DNA of 64,000 nt from Diphasiastrum complanatum (taxonomy: Eukaryota > Streptophyta > Lycopodiopsida > Lycopodiales > Lycopodiaceae). Below the pieces are notes generated by a model that saw nothing but the letters and a program-made list of their open reading frames with translations, made no database searches and had not been told where the DNA came from. Positions 42,105 to 53,358 of the stretch are shown in pieces. The position numbers were made by a program, and so were the translations under genes. How positions within the stretch are numbered: the first letter of the stretch is position 1; each line of letters starts with the position of its first letter. The stretch is taken from NCBI GenBank assembly GCA_029204225.1, contig CM055110.1, positions 47,280,921 through 47,344,920 of the forward strand, given 5' to 3'.

Positions 42105-42256
42105 TGACATGTGTCACTCATCCACTGGACCAAGTGTCCCAATGAGCACATGACACGTGTCATGTTTGACCGGTCAACCCTGACATGTGTCACTCATTCA
42201 CTGGACCAAGTCTCCCAATGAGCATATGACATGTGTCACGTTGACTAGTCAACTCT
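42105..42256. repeat. Two 76-bp tandem repeats with palindromic sites
   Basis: Units 42105-42180 and 42181-42256. Each has two TGACA-NN-TGTCA inverted repeats (42105, 42151; 42181, 42227) and one TTGAC-NN-GTCAA palindrome (42166; 42241). TTGAC is the W-box core, and the copy at 42151 contains CACGTG. Enhancer-like; located about 470 bp upstream of the TATA box. Confidence 0.75.
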
Positions 42257-42419
42257 CCTACTTTTTAGGAGGTCAGTCCAACCACTCCGCATTAATGACC
42301 TAGTACCCTATACCCAAGCAACATGCGATTCTGAGGCTCAGAAACATCATTAACAGCTTTATTTACATTTCTGTTACAAAGGTCACCACAGGCCAGTGAC
42401 TTGGCCATTTCTGTATTTA

Positions 42420-43449
42420 CAAGAAGTACATCTATAAGTAAAAATAGTAAACAACCGGGACGGAGTAAAAGCTGTAACAGTAGACCTTGCATCAACAACA
42501 CGAACTGCTCTTGCCTCGACCCATTAAACTACTATGATATATCTAGCTTGAGTACCTCGTGCAGCAGGATGTATTGGACCAATATAATCAAGGCCCCATT
42601 TCTTAAATGGTGCTTGTGCCAAAACCAGATGTAAAGGTTCATAATGTTGTTTTGCAGGGCATCGTGTACGTTGACAAACATCACAAGACTGTATATACTA
42701 TTCGGTATCCTTATGAAGCGTAGGCCACCAGCATCCTGATTGTAATATTTTTCGAATAGTAATATCAAATGAAAAATGTCCTCCTCCCATTCCATCATGT
42801 GAAAACAAGACTAGATTAGGTACTTCATGTTGCACAACGCATCTTCTTAGAATATCATCGGGTCCTTGCCTATACAAAAGACCAACAATCAACTGGTAAG
42901 GTTGTGCCTTTAGAATTAACCGCCTTTGTTGAAATTTGGACAGGGATGGATTAGGTTGTCCTAACGTTAGATATTCAACAATATCTGCTACCCATTCAGG
43001 TACTGCTTCAACATAAAATAGCGCAACATCTGGTAGTTCATCATCAACTTCAGTGTTTACTGGAGCTGTTTCTATCCTTGAAACGTGATCCGCAAGATAA
43101 TCTTGTTTACCCTTCTGAACCACAACTCGAAAATCGAATTCAGATAGTAGAAGCAACCATCTTGCAATGTGTCCCGTATTGCAAGTCTTGTTTACTAGAT
43201 ATAGCACTGGTTGATGGTCAGTGTAAAAAGTAAAATGTGTAGCCATCAAATAATGTCAAAACTTTTCACGGAAAAAACCATAGCCAACGCTTCCCGTTCA
43301 GTGGTAGAATAATTTTTTTCCGCGTCATTCATTTGTCGGCTGGCAAAACGAATAGGGAAATCTTTTTTAAATTCTTCTGGTTGAGTAAGCACAAATCCAA
43401 TAGCATATTTGGAAGCATCTTGTAAAATTTGGAACCGCATCAGGTACCA
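42420..43449 (-). pseudogene. RNase H and partial integrase, RT missing
   Basis: RNase H: RFQILQDASKYAIGFVLTQ, YSTTEREALAMVFSVKSF, a frameshift at about 43249, then TDHQPVLYLVNK and DYLADHVSR. Integrase zinc domain: LFSHDGMGGGHFSFDITIRK with CDVCQRTRC. Core start: WGLDYIGPIHPAARGTQARY and IIV, then a short deletion to WVEARAVRVVDARSTVTA, after which it is lost near 42420. The second Asp and Glu are absent. The WGLDxxGPI...WVEARA pattern fits non-chromodomain (Tat/Athila-side) plant Gypsy elements. RT should precede it, but 43450-43700 holds no RT motif. Confidence 0.8.
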
Positions 43450-43699
43450 ACGGAATCGTATGCTCGACCACAGAAGTTGGAATACCCTTTAAGTCTTTAA
43501 AGACCAAGCAAAGCAATCATGGTACTTGATTAACAACTTCCTCAAGGCATCGAACTGTTCTGTTGAAAGTTGCACTCCAACTTGCACTATTTTCTCATCT
43601 TCTCCTGGTTTAGCTAGATTCATAGGTTGAGTCCATCGTAAAGTTCCTGAGTTTCTGGCACTTGATCTTCAAGTTCTCGATGAGCTTTTGGCAACATAA

Positions 43700-45276
43700 T
43701 CACAACATCGTCCAAAGTATAACTTTTGAAATGATCTGGCATGTCATGTTGAACTTCATCCTCTTTCTCTTGCTCAAAGGGGTTAACCTTTGATCTGCGT
43801 TTAGATTTCTTGGGTGATGTCCTCTGAGAAGGTGAGACCTTTGAGATGGCGATGACTTTCGAGAATTATGACTAGAAGAATCATCTTCAACCTTACCTTT
43901 TCCTTTATCCAATAAAGGTGGTACTTTGACATGGTCATTGATTCGAGGATCAACTGTTGAAACCGCCTCGTTTGGTGGGCTTTTCCATCTCAGAACCGTA
44001 TTATAGTGCTGCTTAGCTTTCTTCTTGGTCATCGGTTCTGCAATCTTCCCTTCTTTCATAATAACGACTTTTGGGGGCTTCATTGGTGGATCATCACGAA
44101 TATGCCTAACTCCAAATCTTGTAGGATCCATATGACTTAGGATTTGTTCATCTGTAAATTCCGCAGTCTCATCATAGGATAACGCATCTTCGATTGGATC
44201 AAGAATTGGATCGGCTGAAATCCATGCTACGTTCATCATATTAACTGGTGGAAATGTGATTGGCGTATCAAGGGTACAACCTTCCAACAGGTTGTCGCTT
44301 ACTTCAGATATGTCATCTCGTCAACACATGTAACCTTCAGTGCAATCCACAGTTGCAAGTGCTTGATTCCAATTAACATTATCGGTTTGAGAGTCATAAT
44401 GAACTCCCAAAGCCTTATCTGCTTGGTCGCAAGTGTGATCCGTCGTGAAAGAGTCATCATCTTCCTTATGGATAGCGGGCTTGATCGTCCAAGTTAATGG
44501 ATCAACTTCGACTGCTTGTTCTCGACTTTCAAATGTAATTTTTCCAGTACCCCAATTATGAATTACTTGTGCAACTCGTAACCAAGGGCGTCTCCATAAA
44601 ATTCGGTATATTGATGGTGCTTCTGGCAAGTCCATTACTACAAAAGGAATGACAAACTAAACACCAGCAATCTTAACTGGTATAACCTCAACCATCCCCT
44701 TAAGACGAAGAGTAGATTGGTCTCCCAACTTTATTGCAATTGTAGGTTTTACCTTTGTAAGACCCCACTTCGCCTACAATTTCGTAGAAATGAGATTGAC
44801 TCCAGACCCTCCATCTATCACTGCTACCTCTTGATCAAAATGTCTGTATTGAATCGGCAAGGTGATATTCCTTTGTTCACTTTCCCAAGCGGTCCCTATA
44901 TTCAGTACATCATTTGATTCATCAAAACCGGCACAATATAGTTGTTCCCGCTGTACTTTGGCTTCAGTCTTGGTCAATCTTTCAGCTAATACCTCCTTAG
45001 CTTGAGGCACACCAACTTTAAAAATTCTCCAAGTGTAATGTCCATCTTACTAGACAGAATATTCACAATTAGCTCTGTTTGTGGCGCCTCTGGTTCAGTC
45101 ATCTTAAATGGCTCTTCACGGTAATGCAATCTTGTATTGACGTCGATCCTTTGATGTGATCTATGCAAAGAATCAGGTATCGAAGCAGGTGGCTCGAGTA
45201 CAGAATGAACTTCGGTTGCAGCTTTGGCAGTTTTCAAGGCTTCTTCCTCGTGTAAGTCCTTGATCCACTGCCTCAT
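43700..45276 (-). pseudogene. Aspartic protease region and linker
   Basis: 45276-44986: RQWIKDLHEEEALKTAKAAT and SSKMDITLGEFLKL. After a frameshift: LAERLTKTEAKVQREQLYCA, then the retropepsin-like core VAVIDGGSGVNLISTKL (44784-44834), where DGGS replaces the usual DT/SGS. One frame then runs from 45010 to 43700 with three stops (44774, about 44657, 44319), giving ILWRRPWLRVAQVI (the LGRPWL-type motif) and an acidic/basic linker toward the absent RT (VIMKEGKIAEPMTKKKAKQH, SQRSHLLRGHHPRNL). The protease would cut the polyprotein. Confidence 0.7.
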
Positions 45277-45399
45277 ATTGTGGTATTTCTTCTTTCAGAA
45301 TTGAGATTCGGATACACCCCAGATACGGTTGGTAAATCACTGACTAGAACAGATTTTGTAGGTCCTAGTTCTACAGCAACTTGTTTCTGCTTCTGAGCT

Positions 45400-46020
45400 C
45401 TTATGAACACCAAAACTGCTGCAGATGGTTCAACAAATTTTCTGTGGTACAGGATGAACTATCATTCTTGGATTCATCGTAATCATATTCAATGGAGTAG
45501 TTCCAGGCTGTGGCTTCGGTCTAGCTGGACAATCTTTGTAGCAATGTCCATATCCACATTCACGACAGAAGGGAGTGAATTTCCCTTTATTTGGACATTC
45601 TGCAATTCTATAATTCTCCCCACAACCAAAGCAACAACAACACATATGGCATATTGCTCTGGTGGTCCAACTTACATTCCAATGCTCGTGGCTACTTGAA
45701 GGCTTCTGGCTCCATCATGTCGCATGTGGTGGTTGTTGTACTGGAAGAGCAGGTAAAGCTAGTGGTTCTGGGAAACCAAGACCGTGAACTTTACCATCTG
45801 GGACTTCCTTGATAACCATACTTAGAATATCTTTGTTGGGTAATTTGAGGATTAATGAACAAAAAGCCGTCTCATGTCTAGTAGAATTGGACAAATGACG
45901 GTCATCCATCTCTTCATTGTTAGACACTCATTCATGGTATGATTACCAGCACAGATCGCACACCAAACGTTTTCTCTGCTAGGAAACAATTTGACCATCT
46001 TCTTGTTGCAAATCGGGGTA
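45400..46020 (-). pseudogene. Gag C-terminus with three CCHC-type knuckles
   Basis: Knuckle 1: CAICAGNHTMNEC (about 45920-45965), a good CX2CX3HX4C in the frame VKLFPSRENVW. Knuckle 2: CFGCGENYRIAEC, where Tyr takes the His place. Knuckle 3: CRECGYGHCYKDC (CX2CX3HX4C). Knuckles 2 and 3 lie within 45540-45645 in one frame. Between them is a Pro-rich stretch (GFPEPLALPALPVQQPP). These bind genomic RNA for packaging. Frames shift at least twice. The gag start is at 47340-47665, separated by the foreign block. Confidence 0.7.
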
Positions 46021-46030
46021 GCCTAGAGCA

Positions 46031-47330
46031 TGTAAAAACACAATTCTAGACACCAAAGTTTAGCGGAAGCTTGAGGATCTTGGATCTAATAAGCCCACAA
46101 GTTGCCTTGAGGCTTAAAAGACCACATGCAATTAACATGCATTGACATGCAAGAACAATTAAGCTTTTTTGTTTACAGCATGTTTGTTGGATGATTAGCT
46201 TGCATTAGGCATTTTGTCGTGGCATGAATAGTGTTAAAACTGCATTTAGGGTTAGTTTCGAAGTGATTTTGCCTGATTTGAGTGGATTTGCTTGTTTGAA
46301 ATCTAATCTGATTATTGAACAGAAAAAGCTATTCAGATCACCATTCTTAAGATCCATCTAGATCTGAGAAATCAGAAAAAACAACAAAAATCGGTCAAAT
46401 CTGCCAGATTTTGGTCAAAAGGAGACAAAATTGTCATCAGAGCTGATAACTTTTTACCCTCATTCAAGAAACGTTCGCCAAGTTGCAGGCACCTTTGGTT
46501 TTGATCACAGAACTTTCAGATTGAAGGGCAAACATTCCTTTCCAACAGATTTTCAGAAACATCAGAAACAATCGGCTGTTTGGAGACATCTGATCCAGAT
46601 CTCTATGTGGCTGTGGCAGCAAGCTAAAAGATTCAACAAGATCATCAAAATGCATTAAAAACACTTTCGAAAGTGTATGGATAGATGTGCAATGATCTAC
46701 ACAATCACCAAATGATTAAGAATTACGATCCTAGAAAATGGCAGATTGGATCTATAACTCAGGACAACAACAAGAACACTTTAAAGTATGGAAAGAATTA
46801 AATGAAATGAACATAAGTGGAAGAGACAATACCATTGAGACATCAAGAACAAGAATGTAGGGAAGGGGGGGGGGGGTCTCCACCCTCTCCAATCGATTTC
46901 TCCACCACAAATGATCTATCTTGGATACTCGATGGAAGAGTGGAGAGCCCCTTTTATAATTTTTGTTGAGAATCAAGGTTACATTGCATGGTAGTAGGTT
47001 GATGAGCCAAGTAGAGTTCCTCTAGGTGTTTGCATGCATTCTCTCCATGCATGAGTCCCAAGGACCAAGGAATTTCACCTAGAGAGATTAAAAATGTTAG
47101 GACCCAAGTAGACTCTTGCATGTCAAGAGTTTGGACCCCACCTGAAATATTTAACTTAGGACCTTAGGAACCTAAGTGATTAAATTAATTTTGTAACTAC
47201 CTTGGAGTTGCCAACATCTTGCAAGAAGGGTCTCCAACTTAAAATATACCTTGACTCTCGATTTTTATGTTTCTATTTTTTATTTCTTTTACATGGTGAA
47301 CAAAATAACTAGGGGAATTTTTCTGAATGC
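46031..47330. other. Non-coding block interrupting gag, probably a solo LTR or other insertion
   Basis: It lies between two parts of the same gag. It begins TGTAAAAACACAATTC and contains a G run (46866-46877), CCTTTTATAATTTTTG (possible TATA, minus or plus) and a CA end candidate at 47216 (GTTGCCAACA). No clear target-site duplication. No coding motif. Confidence 0.45.
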
Positions 47331-47339
47331 TTACAAATG

Positions 47340-47665
47340 ATAACACTTCTCACTTGCTTTGTCGATCTTAGCATGTTGTTTTTCCAACGCTTTCAGCTTC
47401 GCATCGAATTGTAACTACATCTTATTCAACTACAACTGCTGCTTCTGGCCAAGTTTTTCGAACTCATCCATCATCAACTCGGCTGTCGCATTGATATTAG
47501 TGGATGCAATAGTAGTGGACGTTGTGTACGACAACATTCACACATTCGGCTCATCATCTAAATCTTCTTCACAAATAGCTTCATCCATTGCCTGCTGCAA
47601 TTGTCATATATTGTTTACGACATTCTGAGCAGAGATACCAACAAAGGTTCCACCTGTTTGATTAG
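47340..47665 (-). pseudogene. Gag N-terminus of the accessory-ORF element
   Basis: The frame gives GGTFVGISAQNVVNNI, a stop, QLQQAMDEAICEEDLDDEPN, INATAELMMDEFEKLGQKQQ and LQFDAKLKALEKQHAKIDKA: a Gln/Glu/Lys-rich, coiled-coil-like gag start with three stops. It sits directly after the 5' LTR, with no recognisable PBS between them. Confidence 0.55.
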
Positions 47666-47689
47666 AAATGAACATCAATTTGAATTGAA

Positions 47690-47982
47690 AAGTACCACTA
47701 TATATAGTGGATTTTAGGGCCTTGGCCTCAAATCCTATTGGCCAAGTTCTACCTCCCTTATTATTTGAAATTTGAAATTTGAGGGAACCTTTTATTCATT
47801 AACTTGCCTATTAGGCCTTGCGACATTTAATTCTCGCAAAAAGGCCTAAAGTTCTTTTATTAACTTCTACCTAATCAAATAACTATGTGATCACGGGTTG
47901 GACTTACACACGGAGGGTGCCAATTCCCTCTCACTTATTAACTAGAGTTAGGGTTGCCTCGAGATCTGCAAACCCTCCAACA
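47690..47982 (-). repeat. 5' LTR (inner limit uncertain)
   Basis: TGTTGGAGGGTTTGCAGATC at 47982 (minus). It matches 38554-38743 up to 47759, then continues through CCACTATATATAGTGG (47692-47707), a likely TATA region. Confidence 0.65.
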
Positions 47983-50560
47983 GTATAAGCACCATATTGC
48001 CAATCAAAACCTGAAGAGCGCACAAAAAAGTACACGAGTTGAGGTGCTAAAAGATTGATCAAAACAAAGTGGAAGAAGTGGTTTTATGGTAACTCGACTT
48101 CCATAAATCCAAAAGATGACATGCAGATTGCATTAGAAGCATATTGCTGATCTAAAAGGTTTTGGGAATAAACACAATAAACTGCTAAAAAGAAAAAGTG
48201 TTAGACATTGGTGAAAATTGATAAAATTCAAAATCTCAATAACTCCAATTTAGTGATCCAAATCAGGATTCGTAAATAGCAATCAAAGCATTGTACAATA
48301 GGAAACGAGGTTGCAATAAAGATCATAAAAATCTAGAAAAAGTAAGAAAGTGACAACATGAACAAGAAATTAGTAGGATATGAATTTCTAGCACCCCACC
48401 TACTACACAAATTTCAAAACAACAAAAATTCACACATTCTTGAGTGCCCAACAACAAGAAATCCAACAATCCAAACAAAATGGAAAATTAATCCATTGAG
48501 AAATATCTAATCGCCATAGAGAAAATTAGAGCCAAAAATAAAAAGGTTTTCTTCCCAAAGAAACTTAAACAAGCAGTATTGGCACCCAATCTATGTGCCA
48601 AGGAGGTGCTCCAATACAAAGTTAAAAGTTCAAGCATGGAACATCATCTAGACAAAAGTAGACAAGAAATGTTCAATCACATAGAAATCTCCATCTAAGC
48701 ATGTTGTATAAATATAGATAACTGCCGGTAGTATTCACTACAAAGAAATGCAATAAAGCCTCCAAGGACTCAAGAGCAAGAAGCAATGAAGTATGGAATG
48801 CATGCGAAATGGGTAGTATTCACACTACAAAGAAATGCAATAAAGCCTCCTACAAGGACTCGAGAGCAAAAGAAGCAACGAAAAAAGGAATGCATGCAAG
48901 TCTCTCTCTGTATACTAGTCAGGAAGCCGTTAACAAAACCTTCTAAAAAGCCAATAATTAGGGCTACGGGGTCCCAAGAGAGTATATGCCCTACCACTTG
49001 GTCACTATCCTAGTCCCCCAAGCTCAACTTCTTATGTTCTTAACTGCTAATAGAAACAAGTTGATCAGGGTCTCCTATGAGTGTCCAATCCCAACAATCA
49101 CAAATGATCATGCCCTCATACTTTATCCACTTTCAATTCCAGAATTAGCAGGGTCTCTCGTATCGTGCAACTAGGCCCAATCTTTTCTGCAGCAGCTAAT
49201 CATCTCAAATAAATATCTACCTCTAATGGCAATCAAAGAAATTGCTACAACAAAAGAAATCTTTCATAGACACTCTAAACTTGGCACTCTCTGCGCTCTC
49301 AAGCTGCATGTCAGGCCTGTAATTGACTAGATCAAAAACTTGCCATTATTCCTCTCTTGCTCAAGCTTCCATGTGTTATCGGTGCCTCAGAAACTACTTC
49401 TCGTTCTGAGGTCTCTTTTACTACTGATTCCAGTTGTAAGGATTTCTTCATATTTTGAGGTGCCTTTTCACCCCATTTCTGTTGTCAAGCAGATCAAATA
49501 TTATTCTCTGCATCCCACCTTGGAGCACAATATTATAGCATACATGTTATATTTCCTCATCCCAGATCATCACTTTACCTTCCAGCCCTCCTAAGATAAG
49601 AATATGCACCCAGGCACTTACCCTCGACTTAGGGCCCATTCCCATAATATTTCATGAACCTATATTGGGTAAGCATAATGTTTTTCCAGATGGATTGGAT
49701 CTAAAGGTGACTTGTCCCCATTGACAAGCAATGTAACTTTTTCAAACTGACATGCTATAGAAGGTCATCATGCAACATAAAATAGGTCATCACGCAAAGG
49801 TGACCTGCTATCGCAGATTTTAGGAAATTCCTGGTCGCCTGCGACTCTGATCCCCATCCCAGAGCACAGGTCAGGATCCAAGGTGACCAAGAATCATCAT
49901 GGTGAGGATTTGGTAATGGGGACACGTTCCATGATGAATTTCCCCAGTATGTGTACCAATTCCAGGTCAAGAAGAAAGGACCCTTAGGCATCCTAGCATG
50001 TCTTAAAAATATATCCAAATCTGAAAACTGGTCCTTTTATGTAGCTGTGAGCGTGGATGAAACCAATACCAATTATGTAGAATACTCTTAAATTTTAAGC
50101 TCCCTCGTCTCTTGATAAGTTCTAACTGTAGGCCTGTAGTGAACCTTTCAACTTTTGAACATAGTGATGCTGATGATCAAGCACTTGCAGATTGCTCCTG
50201 TGACTAAACATCCCTTGCAATACAAGAGAAAAAAACAACCAAAAGCCAATTCACAAACCTTCCCAATACAAGTACAACAACACATTGTCGTCTGTGAGTT
50301 CAAAACGGATGATCAAAGAGAGAACCATTAGAGTTGGTGTGCAGAGTGTTGTACCTGGGAGACTTCTGCCATCGATCGCTTCGTGGATCAGCTTGCAGGG
50401 TATGGTTAAAAAGGTATGCTGGAGGTTTTTTAGCCTACTTCAACAGAGAACAAAGCATGCCCCCATCAACTAAGCGAAAATGTCAAAGGTTATAGAAAGG
50501 TTAAGCATTTGGACTCACTCTTTTAGAGGCTTGCTCTTATCTTTGCACATCATAGGTGAT
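47983..50560. other. No gene recognised
   Basis: AT-rich unassigned sequence. It holds one 85-bp tandem duplication (48729-48902). Open frames are short and motif-free. Confidence 0.4.
48729..48902. repeat. 85-bp tandem duplication, diverged
   Basis: TAGTATTCAC(AC)TACAAAGAAATGC begins at 48729 and 48814. The copies share AATGCAATAAAGCCTCC and GGAATGCATGC, with small indels. Confidence 0.85.
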
Positions 50561-50794
50561 TCATCTAACACTATTTAATTGATTGATTACAAGAACACAA
50601 TTTACTATTAGATTTTTTTTTTTTTCGCAAAGCTTAAGGATATTAGTATAGGAGGGATTATGGCGAAGATGCAGGCCACGGTAATTCAAAAGAGCATGGT
50701 CTAAGGGTGGCTCCGAGCCATCAAGGTCTAGTGGAAGAGAGGGTGAAATGTGCAAACCAATTGCGGAGGAAGAGGCGAAGAGGAGGGAGCGCTC

Positions 50795-50848
<54 letters not shown>

Positions 50849-51843
50849 CATAAGAGGCAAGAATCTAACATGGAGAAATATGAACAAGTTGATGAAGGGT
50901 GGTGAGCCCTTCAGAGGCCAAAGAGAATGAGAGAGTGCGGGTGAGTGGAGAAGAGGGGGGACGCACGAGGAGGAAAAGGGAGGAGGTCTAGATGGGTTCA
51001 TCAGAAGACTGAACAGAGGCTTCTTAAACCAGGACAAGAGAGAGCAATAATCGAGGAAAATGAGAGCAAGGTTCTTGAGAACAAAAGATCCTTTAAGGCG
51101 AAAGGTGCAGGCAAAGAAGAGGAGGTTGGAAAAGGTAGGGGGGCTGAAGCAGAGGTGGAACACTAGCGTCATAGGCCAAGTACAATAGAAGAAATGAATG
51201 CCAACGTTGAGAGGGTGCAAGAGAGAAGAGTGACGATAAAGCACCAAGGACCTGTTCTTGAGGGTAGTCTCCGGAATGCCAAGGCCCCCATCCATCGTAG
51301 CAGTCGTATAGATAGACCAGAGCAAGAGAGGCCATTTACCAGCCCAAAGAAATCGACGAAGGATCTTGGAAAGGGACTCATGAACGAAGTGAGTGGCTAC
51401 AAAGATGGAGGAGAAATAGACCAGATAGACAGAGAGGATGTTTCTAGCCACCAAAACCCTAGAAGCAAAGGGCATAAAATGAGGGTTCCAAGAAGCCAGC
51501 TTACTGACAAGGGATTAAAAGAACCACTCAAAATGCTTGGAGGAGGTCAAGTGAACACCGAAGGGAACACCCAAGAAGACGAGTGACCGTGTCGTGAGGG
51601 ACAACCCGAATACCAATACCTAGGAGGGAGTGCAGTAGCAAGAATGTGAAGGTCCAACTTCTCTTTGTTCAATAAGGAAGAAGAGCAATAGCAGAACTCA
51701 ACGAAATGGGAAAGAAGGTGGCGAACTTGGGACTCACAAACAAGAGACAACATAGTGACATTGTAATGAATACTAGGAAAATCCCTAAGATGAGGATAGG
51801 AAAACACAACATGAGACATGTAGGAGCAAAACCACCCATCCAA
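50561..51843 (-). mobile_element. LINE remnant (RT C-terminal part)
   Basis: Minus frames give SLLNKEKLDLHILATALPP, FLGVPFGV, SLAGRVLVARNILSVYLVYF, ESLSKILRRFLWAGKWPLLL and ATMDGGLGIPETTLKNRSLV. These are the L1-type C-terminal blocks (YLGxPLG, L...FLWxG, GGLGI). The catalytic RT blocks are upstream of the preserved part and missing. A (GA)n tract sits inside the coding sequence near the 3' end (50798-50846). Many frameshifts. Confidence 0.65.
50798..50846. repeat. (GA)n microsatellite, 49 bp
   Basis: Uninterrupted GA dinucleotides within the LINE remnant. Confidence 0.95.
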
Positions 51844-52334
51844 ACCTAGATCAATTCAGGATCTAGCCCTCAAGCCATGCCATGTGAATACTATAGAGGA
51901 AAAGAGAGCAACTGGTAACCTGAACCATAGATGTCGATGGGCGAGTCTATACCCCAATATATAGAGGATATAGTCCTGTGCATGAACTCATGTAATATCC
52001 CCATGCAATCCAACTATAAATAGGTCCTAGCTCCCATGCAGTCCTTATATCCCCTGATAATAATTAAGTTTCCATTTATGATCCGTCAATCACAAATAGT
52101 TAGATTCTTATGATTCGTCAATCATAATTCTCTAGAATCTCAAACCATACTTAATCATTGAAGAATACCGGAGTATATGTCCAACATAACTCGGGAAATA
52201 TAAGAATCATTCCAAAATATTTTCCATTAGGAAAATAATGGCTTCTATGGCTATTCTTCTAACTGGATTCTTAATCAAAATGTGAGCTATCTGAATTCCA
52301 CATTCATCAAGTAACCAATGTGATGATGTTCTAA
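51844..52334. other. Unassigned, with a plus-strand TATA-like site
   Basis: ACTATAAATAGG at 52013-52024 in an LTR-like, AT-rich setting. No second copy in the window, so an LTR cannot be confirmed. Confidence 0.35.
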
Positions 52335-53358
52335 TATACGAATAAAATTTTAGCCAATTTAAACCATCCTTTGTAAAGTTCCATAGCGACCTCATTATAT
52401 TGGATTGACGTAAGGGAATGTGATAAGCCCTTTGTTCGGGTCGTTCTTAAAAAATTTGTTACTAATAATTCCAGTATCCATGGAAATAACATGCCCAAAA
52501 CTCTCACAAATAAATTCTTTAAATCGTTTTGTGTTAGAGCAAGTACACGGTGGGATATTATCAATATCGAAATCACAAAAGACTTGAAAGGGTTTAAATC
52601 ATTCATGCTTCAAATGTGGAAAAAAAAAGTCCAACCAAACACAATTTGCTCAAAGATCTCATCAATATGACCAAAAATATGAAGTAAAGTCACAGAATAA
52701 TTTAAGATTTATCTTCTCAAAGCATCTATTGTGATAACGTGAATGCAAAAACATCTTCCCTTTGTCTCTTCTAACCACTAGTCGTCGCCTACCAGTTGCA
52801 CTAACCTCCAATACTATATTCCTTCTATTTCCTCCTGCACATGGATCAATCACGGTAAAAATTCAGCTTTCTAATTGGAAGATCCTCTTTGCCACCACTG
52901 CTTTGCCCCTCATTGCATTTGTTCAAAAAGTATTTCCTCTTCTTGTTGCCACTGCCTGATATGACTGAGCTTGGATTGTTTATATTGAAGGATCCTGTTT
53001 TGAAAGTATTTGTCCTGTAAGGCAGAGAAGCTGGGCTTTTTTAAAAGGCATTCGATTTCGCGAATGTTCCCGACATCGCCAAGGTGTGCAAGAAGCTTAG
53101 CAATGAGGTTATTGGAAAGTTCAATGGCAGCATCAATCATGTGTTGTCTAATATAAAGAAAGACAAGGTGGGCTTTGACGACATCTCTAGCAGGTTTATG
53201 CAGCCAAAGGAAGAAGGCAATTAGTTGGTCTATAGAGAGGCACCAAGGAAAAATTTGACAAGGTTATTCATCATATACCAAATAGTGTGATCAAACCAGA
53301 TAATAGAAGAGTTGTTTTTGCATTTGTCACCACATCTGCACTTAAAGAAAGGTCTTTT

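Larger units (their letters stand above)
38554..47982 (-). mobile_element. Decayed Gypsy-type element with a long extra 3' coding region and no RT
   Basis: Matching LTR sequence at 38554-38743 and about 47690-47982 (shared CAACCTCTAG-poor core; GCAAACCCTCCAACA end; GACATTTAATTCTCGCAAAA). In minus order: gag start (47665-47340), a foreign non-coding block (about 46031-47330), gag end with three knuckles (46020-45400), protease region (45276-43700), RNase H and part of integrase (43450-42420), a repeat and TATA block (42256-41597), and extra coding sequence (41478-38760). RT is missing between 43700 and 43450. No target-site duplication was found. Confidence 0.7.

Noticed and set aside
42105-42256. 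CRISPR-like array
   Set aside because: Only two units, no spacer diversity, plant nuclear context; a tandem repeat with palindromes instead.
38554-47982. Endogenous pararetrovirus (caulimovirid-like) origin for the accessory-ORF element
   Set aside because: LTR-like ends, an integrase zinc domain and integrase core start are present, and no movement-protein motif is seen, so a Gypsy-type element fits better.
50748-50930. Arg-Glu or Ser-Leu repeat proteins at all GA/CT tracts
   Set aside because: Translations of dinucleotide microsatellites; no coding evidence.
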